64,000 nucleotides of DNA from DTHT01 sp037444625 (GTDB lineage: Bacteria; Acidobacteriota; Terriglobia; Bryobacterales; Bryobacteraceae): the NCBI GenBank assembly GCA_037444625.1, contig JBBIMA010000007.1, positions 25,531 to 89,530 on the forward strand, written 5' to 3'. The position numbers and the translations under genes were made by a program. Below are positions 52,857-61,927 of the stretch, one piece after another (within the stretch, counting starts at the first letter, position 1; each line of letters opens with the position of its first letter). The notes under the pieces were generated by a model that worked only from the letters and a program-made list of their open reading frames with translations, searched no databases and was not told where the DNA came from.

Positions 52857-55800
52857 ATGAGAACCGTTGCTCTTCTCTGCACTCTGATCTTCATCTCCGC
52901 GTCTTTGCCCCTGGCCGCCCAAACCACCACCGGCCTCATCACCGGCCGGGTCGTGGACCCCCAGGGCCATGCCGTCCCGGCGGCCGAGGTTTGGCTCACC
53001 CAGGAGCTGACCGGCCTGCGCCGCACGGCCTCCACCGACCCCTCGGGCGATTTCGTCTTCCCCTCGGTGTTGCCCGGCCGCTACAGCGTCACGGTCCACG
53101 CTCCGGGCTTCAAGCGCTTGGAGAAGAAAGGCTTCACCCTCACCGCTTTCGAGCGGCTCTCGGTGGGCACCCTGACGCTCGAGATCGGCGCCCTGACGGA
53201 GTCCGTCACCGTCACCGCCGAAGCGCCCCCCATTCAAACCGCCAGTCAGGAGCGCTCCGCCGTCCTCAACGACAAGCAGATGAGCTCGCTTTCCACACCC
53301 GGTCGCGACTTCATGAACCTTCTGAAACTGTTGCCCGGCGTGACCTACCCCGACGGCTACGGCGCCCAGACGCTGGGCACCAGCGGCGCGCCCGTCATCC
53401 ACGGCGTGCGCACCGACTACGTGGCCATCAACCTGGACGGCGTCGTGGCCAACAACCGCGGCCTGGGCACTACCGAGAACACGCTCAATCTGGACGCCAT
53501 CGCCGAAGTCAAGGTCCTGCTGGGCAATTACCAGGCCGAGTACGGGAAGAACGCCGGCGCCATCATCAATGTTTCCAGCAAGAGCGGCACGGTCGAGTTC
53601 CACGGCGCCGCCTACTGGTACAAGCGCCACGAGATGTTCAACGCCAACAATTTCTTCAACAACCGGACCGGCGTCGCCAAGCCCCGCTACCGCTATAACA
53701 CGCTCGGTTACAACCTCGGAGGGCCCCTTTACTGGGGCCGAAAGTTCAACCCCAACCGCGATAAGCTCTTTTTCTTTTTCTCCCAGGAAATCCAGCCCAA
53801 CACCACCCCCAGCGTCCGCAACTACACTTTTCCCACCGAGCGCGAGCGACGCGGCGATTTCTCTGATTCCCGTGAACCCAATAACGCCCTGATCGCGGTC
53901 AGGGACCCTCTCACCGGCCGGCCGTTCCCCGGCAACGTCCTCCCGCCCGCCCGCATCCACCCCGACACCCAGAAGTTACTCGGCGTCTTCCCCCTGCCCA
54001 ACTTTTTCGATCGCAACATCAGCCGCGGCAACTACAACTATATCGTCTCCGACAGCGTGGACCGCCCTGCACGCCAGGAAATCCTGCGCCTGGACTACAA
54101 CCCCACGCCCCGGTGGCGCACCTATTTCCGCGGCATGAACATGGCGGTCAAGCAGCGCGGGCTGGCGGTGACCGCCAACTCCAACCAGTGGGGCATCAAG
54201 CAGAGCTACGACACCACCAACCCCAACCTGGCCTTCAACGTGACCTATCTGCCCGGCCCGACCCTGGTCAACGAGCTGGCGCTCGGCCTGTCGCGCTGGA
54301 CCGAGATCCAGGAGATCTCCGAGGCCGAGCTGGCCAAACTCCAGCGCAGCAAGCTGGGCATCAAGTTCGCTCAGAAATACCCGGAAAACAATCCCCTCAA
54401 CCTCATCCCGGCGGCCAGCTTCGGCGGCGTCACCGGCGCCGCCTCCATCGGCTACGACGGCCGTTTCCCCATGGACAACTACGTCAACGCCTTCAGCGTT
54501 TCCGACGGCCTGACCAAGGTCGCCGGACGGCATACTTTCAAAGCGGGCTTCTACTGGGAACTGGCCGAATATCTTCAGCGGCACCACGGTTCGAATTTCG
54601 CGGGCAATTTCAACTTCGGCCGCACCGCGAACAATCCCTTCGATTCCAATCACCCTTACGCCAACGCCTTGCTCGGTTACTTCCAGACTTATACGGAGGT
54701 CACCGCTCGCGTGAACTACCAGCCCATCAACAAAGTGGCCGAATGGTACGTGCAAGATAGCTGGAAAGTCCACCGCAAGCTCACCCTGGACTACGGCGTG
54801 CGCTTCACCTACGACATCCCTCCCTACCAGAAGAAAAACGTGGGGGCCAACTTCGACGCCGCCCGCTACGATCGTTCCAAGGCGCCTATGCTGTTCTTCC
54901 CCGCCCGGGACAGCCGCAACGCCCGGGTGGCCAGGAATCCCCTGACCGGGGAGCTGTTCCCGGCCGCCTACATCGGCCTGTTCGTTCCCGGCTCGGGCGA
55001 TCCTTACATCGGCGCCGTCCGCGCCGGCACGCCCGGCTATCCCCGCGGCTTCGTCTACGGCAACGGCGTGCTGTTGGCGCCTCGCTTCGGCTTCGCCTTC
55101 GATCCCTTCGGCGACGGCAAGACCGCCCTGCGCGCCGGCGCCGGCATCTTTTACAATGCGCGGCCCCGCTCCGGGCAGATGGGCGACATGTCCTTCAACC
55201 CCCCGCTGCAAGCCCGGCCGGTGCAGTACTACGGCCATCTGGACAGTTTCCTCAGCGGCGCCGCCCTGCTGGCTCCCTCCAGCTTCAATCGCGTCATCGA
55301 GCCGCGCGCCCAGGTCCTCACCCTGTACCAGATGAGCTTCGGCGTCCAGCGGGACATCGGCTTCAACACCGTGCTGGACGTGGCCTACGCCGGCAACATG
55401 GGCCGGCATCTCGGCCAGACTCGCGGTCTGAACAACGTCCCTTACGGAGCCCGCTTCCAGCCCGAAAATACGGACCCCACCACCAACACCCCGCTGCCGG
55501 ACAATTTCTTCCGCCCTTACTACGGCTTCGCCGGCCTGCCTTACCTGGAGTTCGCCGGAACCTCCAGTTACCACTCCCTGCAAACCCAAGCCAAGCGCAA
55601 CTTCTCGCGCGGCCTGCAATTCGCCGTCGCCTGGACCTGGTCGAAAGCCATGAATTACGGCGACAGCTACGACAGCGGCGTGGCCTCCTTCAACTCCTGG
55701 CGCTACTGGAACTACGCTCCCGGCGGCTACGACCGCACTCACACCCTCACCGGCAATTGGGTCTGGGATCTGCCCAAGGCCAGCGGGCTCTGGGCCAACC

Positions 55801-56303
55801 CGCTCATCCGCCGGGTCTTCGACGACTGGCAGTTCTCCGGCATCTGCGCCTTCGTCAGCGGCTCCCCGCGGGGCGTCAGCCTCAGCTTGGCCGACGGCGC
55901 CGACCTGACCGGCGGGGGCGACGGCAACACCGTGGTGATGACCGGCAAGGCGATGCTTCCCAAAAGCGAGCGCGCCTTCAGCCGTTTCTTCGACACCGCC
56001 GTCTTCGCCCGGCCCGCCAGAGGCGAGCGAGGCAGCGGAGCGGCCGCCAGCCGCTACGCCTTCCGCGGCCCCGGCATCAACAATTGGGACCTCACTTTCA
56101 TCAAATCCGTCCCCCTCAAGGAGCGCGTGAGCTTGCAGTTCCGCTGGGAGATGTACAACGCTTTCAACCACACCCAGTTCAATGGGGTGGACGCGACGGC
56201 GCGCTTCGATGCCGCCGGTCGTCAGATCAATACCCGCTTCGGCGAGATCACCAGCGCGCGCGACGCCCGCATCCAGCAGCTCGCGCTGCGCATCAGCTTT
56301 TGA
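52857..56303 (+). CDS. Oar-like TonB-dependent receptor with carboxypeptidase-regulatory domain
   Basis: A 1148-residue outer-membrane receptor. Signal peptide MRTVALLCTLIFISASLPLAAQ. Residues about 24-110 form a carboxypeptidase-regulatory-like domain (TGLITGRVVDPQGHAVPAAEV, then PSGDFVFPSVLPGRYSVTVHAPGF). The plug follows (about 115-240: SVTVTAEAPPIQTASQERSAVLNDKQM, then LLGNYQAEYGKNAGAIINVSSKSG). The rest is a large beta-barrel ending in LALRISF with a C-terminal Phe. This architecture is typical of acidobacterial receptors and probably takes up oligosaccharides. AAGGAGG precedes the ATG. It is followed after 8 bases by the GH97 gene and faces a LacI regulator: a small polysaccharide-use locus. 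Confidence 0.9.
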   Translation: MRTVALLCTLIFISASLPLAAQTTTGLITGRVVDPQGHAVPAAEVWLTQELTGLRRTASTDPSGDFVFPSVLPGRYSVTVHAPGFKRLEKKGFTLTAFERLSVGTLTLEIGALTESVTVTAEAPPIQTASQERSAVLNDKQMSSLSTPGRDFMNLLKLLPGVTYPDGYGAQTLGTSGAPVIHGVRTDYVAINLDGVVANNRGLGTTENTLNLDAIAEVKVLLGNYQAEYGKNAGAIINVSSKSGTVEFHGAAYWYKRHEMFNANNFFNNRTGVAKPRYRYNTLGYNLGGPLYWGRKFNPNRDKLFFFFSQEIQPNTTPSVRNYTFPTERERRGDFSDSREPNNALIAVRDPLTGRPFPGNVLPPARIHPDTQKLLGVFPLPNFFDRNISRGNYNYIVSDSVDRPARQEILRLDYNPTPRWRTYFRGMNMAVKQRGLAVTANSNQWGIKQSYDTTNPNLAFNVTYLPGPTLVNELALGLSRWTEIQEISEAELAKLQRSKLGIKFAQKYPENNPLNLIPAASFGGVTGAASIGYDGRFPMDNYVNAFSVSDGLTKVAGRHTFKAGFYWELAEYLQRHHGSNFAGNFNFGRTANNPFDSNHPYANALLGYFQTYTEVTARVNYQPINKVAEWYVQDSWKVHRKLTLDYGVRFTYDIPPYQKKNVGANFDAARYDRSKAPMLFFPARDSRNARVARNPLTGELFPAAYIGLFVPGSGDPYIGAVRAGTPGYPRGFVYGNGVLLAPRFGFAFDPFGDGKTALRAGAGIFYNARPRSGQMGDMSFNPPLQARPVQYYGHLDSFLSGAALLAPSSFNRVIEPRAQVLTLYQMSFGVQRDIGFNTVLDVAYAGNMGRHLGQTRGLNNVPYGARFQPENTDPTTNTPLPDNFFRPYYGFAGLPYLEFAGTSSYHSLQTQAKRNFSRGLQFAVAWTWSKAMNYGDSYDSGVASFNSWRYWNYAPGGYDRTHTLTGNWVWDLPKASGLWANPLIRRVFDDWQFSGICAFVSGSPRGVSLSLADGADLTGGGDGNTVVMTGKAMLPKSERAFSRFFDTAVFARPARGERGSGAAASRYAFRGPGINNWDLTFIKSVPLKERVSLQFRWEMYNAFNHTQFNGVDATARFDAAGRQINTRFGEITSARDARIQQLALRISF

Positions 56304-56311
56304 GGCCCGCC

Positions 56312-58198
56312 ATGGTTGGCCGCCTGCTTTGTCTGGCCGCAGCCGCCGGCCTGGGGAGCCTGCCGCCGGCCCTCGCCGCGGACAACCTGGTCCTGAGCAG
56401 TCCCGCCGGCCGCGTTCAGTTCCGGCTGATGCGCCTGGAGGACGGCCGCCTGGGATACGCCGTGGCGCTCCGCGGGCAAACGGTAGTGGAGCCCTCGCCT
56501 TTGGGTATCGTCGTGGACGGCCTCAATCTGGCGGAACGCGTCGAAATCGGCGTGCCCCGCCGCTATCGGGTCCGGGAAACCTACCCCTGGTACGGCGTCC
56601 ACTCGCCGGCCGTGAGCCGCTGCCGGGGCGGGCGCATCCCGGTCAAACATTTTCCCAGTGGTTTGGTTTGGTCGCTGGAGGCCCGCGCCTGCGACGACGG
56701 CGCCGCCTTCCGCTTCCTGGTTCCCGGCCCCGCCGACCGCGCGCGTGTCCCCGAAGAAGCCACCGCCTTCCGCCTGCCCGGCGGCAGCCTGGTCTGGTAT
56801 CACGACTTCGAAGGCCACTACGAGGGCGTGCATAGCCGCAAACTCATCGCTCAGGTGGCCGCCGGGGAATGGGCCGCCCCGCCGCTCACCTTCCAGCTCC
56901 CCGGCGGCGCCGGCTACGGCGCCATCACCGAGGGCGCTTTGTTCCGCTACAGCGGCATGGGCCTTCAGGCCGACGGCCAGGGCGCTTTCCTGGCTCGCCT
57001 GGGCCATTCCCTTCCACCCTCCTACCCCTTCCGCCTGCGCTTCGCGCCCGATATCGAACGCCTGGCCCGCCCCGCCTCCGTCACCGGACCCATTTCCACT
57101 CCCTGGCGGATCGTCATCGCGGCGCCCGATCTGGACGCCCTGGTCAACGCCGACCTGGTCCACAGCGTCGCCCCGCCCCCCGACCCGAGATTGTTTCCCC
57201 AGGGCCTCCGCACCCCCTGGATCCGCCCCGGGCGCGCCGTCTGGCGCTATTTGGACGGGGGACAGACCACGCTGGAAGGCATCAAGGAATTTTCCCGGCT
57301 GGCGGCCGAGCTGGGCTTCGAATATCAAGTGGTCGAAGGCTTTTGGCAGAAGTGGAGCCAGGAGGAGTTGCGCGATCTCATCCAGTATTCCCGCCGCCTC
57401 GGCGTGGGCATCTGGCTCTGGAAGCACAGCGGGCAACTGCGCGAGCCGGCCGCGCGGCGCAAGTTCTTCGAGCTGGCTGCGCAAGCCGGCGCGGCGGGCG
57501 TCAAGCTGGATTTTTTCGACCACGAAGCCAAGGAAATCGTCGAACTCTACGAGGCTTGCCTCCGCGAGGCGGCCGAGTTCCGCCTCCTGGTGAACTTCCA
57601 CGGCGCTAACAAGCCCACCGGCGAAGCCCGCACCTGGCCCAACGAACTTACCCGCGAGGCCGTGCGCGGCATGGAAGCCCGCAACATCCCGCGCGCCCGC
57701 CACGACGCCACCCTGCCCTTCACCCGCCTGCTGGCCGGCCACGCCGACTACACGCCGGTCCACTTCGGCCCGCGCCGCAACGACACCACCTGGGCCCACC
57801 AACTGGCCACCGCCGCGGTCTTCACCTCCCCGCTGCTGACCTATGCCGCCCACCCGAGGACCCTGCTCGAACACCCCGCCGTCCAGATCATCAAGTCCCT
57901 TCCCAGCGTCTGGGACGAAACCCGCGTGCTGCCGCCTTCGGAAATCGGCGAACTGGCCGCCTTCGCCCGACGCCGCGGCGCCCTATGGTTCCTGGCGGTG
58001 GTCAACGGCCCCCAGGCTCGCAGCCTCCGCCTGCCGTTGGCTTTTCTGGGCTCGGGCGCCTGGCAGGCCTTGCTGGTGCGCGATGATCTGCGGCAGCCCG
58101 ACGCGGTCCGCATCGAAAAGGCGGTCCTCCGCCGGACCGACGCTCTGAGCGTCGAGCTGGCGCCCGGCGGCGGCTTCCTGGCCCGCCTGGGCCGATGA
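56312..58198 (+). CDS. Glycoside hydrolase family 97 protein
   Basis: A 628-residue exported alpha-glycosidase. Signal peptide MVGRLLCLAAAAGLGSLPPALA. The N-terminal beta-supersandwich includes LVLSSPAGRVQFRLMRLEDGRLGYAVALRG; the catalytic barrel begins near LFPQGLRTPWIRPGRAVWRYLDGGQ and has GVKLDFFDHEAKEIVELYE, where Asp400 stands at the place used as nucleophile in retaining GH97 enzymes. LLVNFHGANKPTGEARTWPNELTREAVRGME and the C-terminal beta domain follow. Retaining members act on alpha-galactosides, inverting SusB-type on alpha-glucosides; the Asp favours retaining, but this is by-eye reasoning. It lies 8 bases after the TonB receptor gene and shares its promoter. Confidence 0.85.
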   Translation: MVGRLLCLAAAAGLGSLPPALAADNLVLSSPAGRVQFRLMRLEDGRLGYAVALRGQTVVEPSPLGIVVDGLNLAERVEIGVPRRYRVRETYPWYGVHSPAVSRCRGGRIPVKHFPSGLVWSLEARACDDGAAFRFLVPGPADRARVPEEATAFRLPGGSLVWYHDFEGHYEGVHSRKLIAQVAAGEWAAPPLTFQLPGGAGYGAITEGALFRYSGMGLQADGQGAFLARLGHSLPPSYPFRLRFAPDIERLARPASVTGPISTPWRIVIAAPDLDALVNADLVHSVAPPPDPRLFPQGLRTPWIRPGRAVWRYLDGGQTTLEGIKEFSRLAAELGFEYQVVEGFWQKWSQEELRDLIQYSRRLGVGIWLWKHSGQLREPAARRKFFELAAQAGAAGVKLDFFDHEAKEIVELYEACLREAAEFRLLVNFHGANKPTGEARTWPNELTREAVRGMEARNIPRARHDATLPFTRLLAGHADYTPVHFGPRRNDTTWAHQLATAAVFTSPLLTYAAHPRTLLEHPAVQIIKSLPSVWDETRVLPPSEIGELAAFARRRGALWFLAVVNGPQARSLRLPLAFLGSGAWQALLVRDDLRQPDAVRIEKAVLRRTDALSVELAPGGGFLARLGR

Positions 58199-58251
58199 GG
58201 CCCGGCCGCCCGGTTTATGCCGGGATAATCGAATTTTATCGAACCACGCCC

Positions 58252-58280
58252 TTGCATTTCCCTTGCTTTTGGGTTATCCT
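58252..58280 (+). promoter_or_regulatory. Candidate promoter of the ilv operon
   Basis: TTGCAT (58252-58257), a 17-base spacer and TATCCT (58275-58280). The start near 58287 is only 1-2 bases before the leader peptide ATG. A weak hairpin (CCCGG 58209-58213, CCGGG 58220-58224) before it may end GH97 transcription. Confidence 0.5.
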
Positions 58281-58288
58281 CACTGTTG

Positions 58289-58405
58289 ATGAGGTCGCCG
58301 GCCAGCTCCGATCCGGGCTCCAGCGGCCTCCTTCCGTCTCTCGCGGCCCTCATTCCCGTCGTCATTATCATTAGCGTCGGGGTCATCGTAGCTGGCCCCG
58401 CCTGA
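58289..58405 (+). CDS. ilvL: ilv operon leader peptide
   Basis: A 38-residue leader peptide. Codons 21-34 (58349-58390) read ALIPVVIIISVGVIV in the context A-L...V, with 11 of 14 residues Leu, Ile or Val; the whole peptide has 14 branched-chain residues, while the first 13 codons are mostly Ser, Pro, Ala and Gly. It ends GPA at TGA 58403, about 107 bases before ilvB. This is the classical form of an attenuation leader: starved ribosomes stall on the Ile/Val/Leu run. There is no ribosome binding site, and the predicted transcription start is almost at its ATG, so it may be leaderless. Too short to be listed by most gene callers. Confidence 0.85.
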   Translation: MRSPASSDPGSSGLLPSLAALIPVVIIISVGVIVAGPA

Positions 58406-58443
58406 TCGGGCTGCGGAGGATTTCCCAGGCCGTCGGGCGGGGC
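58395..58443 (+). promoter_or_regulatory. Antiterminator helix of the ilv attenuator
   Basis: GCCCCGCC (58395-58402), which covers the last leader codons, pairs perfectly with GGCGGGGC (58436-58443). The 3' arm shares 58436-58438 with the terminator stem, so the two structures exclude each other. A ribosome stalled at the Ile/Val codons leaves the 5' arm free; one reaching the stop codon covers it. Confidence 0.7.
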
Positions 58444-58471
58444 GGAAAAGCCCAGCTCGATGGCCTTTTTT
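58428..58471 (+). terminator. Attenuator terminator before ilvB
   Basis: GGCCGTCGGGC (58428-58438) pairs with GCTCGATGGCC (58455-58465) over 11 bp including two G-U pairs; six Ts follow (58466-58471). A typical rho-independent terminator between leader peptide and structural genes. Confidence 0.85.
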
Positions 58472-58512
58472 GTTTGTCGAAACCGGATTGGAAAGGAGCA
58501 GCGGTTGCCAAG

Positions 58513-60240
58513 ATGCCTACCTTGATGAGCGGCGCACGGATGTTGCTGGAATGCCTGGTGCGCGAGGGCGTGGATTGCATTTTCGGATACCCGGGCGGGG
58601 TGACCCTTCCCCTGTACGACGTGATCTACGACCATCCCATCCGGCACGTGCTCGTACGCCATGAGGAGAACGCCGCCTTCGCGGCCTCCGGCTATGCGCG
58701 CGCCACCGGGCGGGTGGGGGTCTGCTGCGCCACCTCCGGTCCGGGCTCGACCAACCTGGTCACCGGCCTGGTGGACTCGCTGATGGACTCCATCCCGGTG
58801 GTCGCCCTCACCGGGCAGGTCAGCTCGAAGCTGATCGGCAGCGACGCCTTCCAGGAGGCTGACACCTTCGGCATCACCCGCTCATGCACCAAGCACAACT
58901 ATCTGGTCAAGAACCTCCAGGATCTGCCGGCCGTCATCCACGAGGCCTTCTACATCGCCTCGACCGGACGCCCCGGCCCGGTGCTGGTGGACATTCCCAA
59001 GGACGTCTTCCAAGGACAGGCCCACTACTCCCCCGTCTCCAGCATCCACCTACCCGGTTACAAAGTGGTCAGCGAAGGGCACACCGGGCAGATCCGCCGG
59101 GCGGCCCAGATGATGTGGGAGGCCCGGCGGCCGATGATCTACGCGGGCGGCGGCATCATCGCTTCGGACGCCTCCCGGGAGCTGCGCGAACTGGTCGAGC
59201 TGTTGGACGCCCCGGCCGTGCTCACCCTGATGGGATTGGGCGCCCTGCCGGCCCATCACCCCAACTTCATCTCCATGCCCGGCATGCACGGCTCTTACGC
59301 CGCCAACATGGGCATGACCCACGCCGACCTGCTCATCGCCCTGGGCGTGCGCTTCGATGATCGCGTCACCGGCCGCCTTTCGGCCTTCGCCCCCCACGCC
59401 AAGGTCATCCACGTGGACATAGACCCGGCCGAGATCGGCAAGAACCGCGCCGCCGACCTGCCCATCGTGGGCGACGCCAAACGCGTCCTGCGCAAGATTC
59501 TCAAGGCCCTTCAGGACACCCTGGCCGAGCGCGAGCGGCACGCCGCCGACCGCCAGGCCTGGTGGCGGCAGATCCGCACCTGGCAGAACGAGCACCCTCT
59601 GGCGCCGGTGTTCTCCGACAGCGAGATCAAGCCGCAGCATCTGATGGTCGAGATAGACCGCCTCTCGGGCGGCGAAGCCATCGTCACTGCGGACGTCGGC
59701 CAGCACCAGATGTGGGCCGCCCAGTTCATCCGCTTCAATCACCCCCGCCACTGGATCTGCTCCGGCGGCCTGGGCGCCATGGGCTTCGGGCTGCCCGCCG
59801 CCGTGGGCGCTCAGTTCGCCCGCCCCGACAAGCTGGTCATCGCCGTGCTGGGCGACGGCGGCTTTCAGATGTCCATCCCCGAGCTGGCCACCATCGCCTC
59901 CAACGGGCTGCCCATCAAGATCGTCATCTGCAACAACGGCTACCTGGGCATGGTGCGCCAGTGGCAGACTCTTTTCTACAACAACCGCCTGTGCGCGGTG
60001 ACCATGGAGGCCTTCCCCGACATCGAGAAGTTGGGCGCCGCCTACGGCATCCCCGCCCGCAGCATTGACCGCCCGGAGCAGCTCGCCCCGGCCCTGGAGG
60101 CCGCCCTGCGCGAGCCCGGGCCTTACTTGCTCAACGTGCGAGTCTCGCCTGAGGAGAACGTCTACCCCATGGTTCCGGCCGGCGCAGCCATCAACGAGAT
60201 GGTCTTCGGCCCGCCCCAGCCGGTGGCGGTTCCCAAGTAG
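58513..60240 (+). CDS. ilvB: Acetolactate synthase large (catalytic) subunit
   Basis: A 575-residue ThDP-dependent enzyme condensing two pyruvates (or pyruvate and 2-oxobutyrate), the first common step to Val, Leu and Ile. FGYPGGVTLPLYD and HEENAAFAASGYARATGRVGVCCATSGPGSTNLVTG (with the ThDP-activating Glu), VALTGQVSSKLIGSDAFQEAD, GLGAMGFGLPAAVGAQ and the ThDP/Mg motif GDGGFQMSIPELATI...NNGYLGMVRQWQ are all present. The ATG at 58513 is chosen with AGGAG at 58494-58498; an in-frame TTG at 58474 lies against the terminator and is unlikely. First structural gene of ilvB-ilvN-ilvC-cimA, controlled by the attenuator. Confidence 0.95.
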   Translation: MPTLMSGARMLLECLVREGVDCIFGYPGGVTLPLYDVIYDHPIRHVLVRHEENAAFAASGYARATGRVGVCCATSGPGSTNLVTGLVDSLMDSIPVVALTGQVSSKLIGSDAFQEADTFGITRSCTKHNYLVKNLQDLPAVIHEAFYIASTGRPGPVLVDIPKDVFQGQAHYSPVSSIHLPGYKVVSEGHTGQIRRAAQMMWEARRPMIYAGGGIIASDASRELRELVELLDAPAVLTLMGLGALPAHHPNFISMPGMHGSYAANMGMTHADLLIALGVRFDDRVTGRLSAFAPHAKVIHVDIDPAEIGKNRAADLPIVGDAKRVLRKILKALQDTLAERERHAADRQAWWRQIRTWQNEHPLAPVFSDSEIKPQHLMVEIDRLSGGEAIVTADVGQHQMWAAQFIRFNHPRHWICSGGLGAMGFGLPAAVGAQFARPDKLVIAVLGDGGFQMSIPELATIASNGLPIKIVICNNGYLGMVRQWQTLFYNNRLCAVTMEAFPDIEKLGAAYGIPARSIDRPEQLAPALEAALREPGPYLLNVRVSPEENVYPMVPAGAAINEMVFGPPQPVAVPK

Positions 60241-60249
60241 GAGGACGGC

Positions 60250-60813
60250 ATGCTTCAGGTCATTTCCCTGCTGGTGGAAAACAAGCCGGGCGCTCTGATG
60301 CGCATCACGGGCGTGCTTAGCGCCCGCGGCTACAACATCGAGAGCCTGACGGTGGCGCGCACTCTGGATCCCACGCTTTCCCGCATGACCATCGTGGTGG
60401 ACGTGGACCCCGCCCTGCGCCGCCAAGTCATCAAGCAGATGAACAGGCTGATCAACGTCCTCCAGGCCAGCGACCTGACCGAGGAGCCGGCGGTTTCCCG
60501 CGAGATGGTCCTGCTGCGCGTCCGCGCTCCCCTGGAGACCCGCACCGCCATCCTCAAGGAGGCCGAGATCTTTTCGGCCCGCGTGGTGGACTCCTCGGTG
60601 GAAGGCTTCGTGCTGGAGGCCTCGGGTGCTCCCGAAAAGCTCGACGAGTTCATTGACGTCATGCGGGCCTACGGCGACATCGAAGTGACCCGCTCAGGCA
60701 TGGTGGCGGTCGCCCTCGAGGCCAGACGCTTGCGCCTGTCGCCCCCCGTGCCCACCCGGGCCGAGCGCGACAACCCGGCGGCGCCCCGCCTTTCGGAAAT
60801 TCCCAGTTCTTGA
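60250..60813 (+). CDS. ilvN: Acetolactate synthase small (regulatory) subunit
   Basis: A 187-residue regulatory subunit that stimulates the large subunit and gives feedback inhibition by valine. N-terminal ACT domain: ISLLVENKPGALMRITGVLSARGYNIESLTVA, with RMTIVVDVDPALRRQVIKQMNRLINVLQASDL. The C-terminal ALS_ss_C part has REMVLLRVRAP, SARVVDSSVEGFVLEASGAPEKLDEFIDVMRAYGDIEVTRSGMVAV. A charged tail of about 25 residues extends past the usual end. It starts 9 bases after ilvB. Confidence 0.95.
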   Translation: MLQVISLLVENKPGALMRITGVLSARGYNIESLTVARTLDPTLSRMTIVVDVDPALRRQVIKQMNRLINVLQASDLTEEPAVSREMVLLRVRAPLETRTAILKEAEIFSARVVDSSVEGFVLEASGAPEKLDEFIDVMRAYGDIEVTRSGMVAVALEARRLRLSPPVPTRAERDNPAAPRLSEIPSS

Positions 60814-60832
60814 ATCCCCTCATGGAGCGACA

Positions 60833-61876
<1,044 letters not shown>

Positions 61877-61927
61877 GAACCGCGCCGGCGGGCTCGCCGC
61901 CCGCCGGCCGCACCACCCGAGGCAGTT

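Noticed and set aside
58474..58512. TTG start of ilvB at 58474
   Set aside because: It touches the attenuator T-tract and has no ribosome binding site; AGGAG precedes the ATG at 58513.
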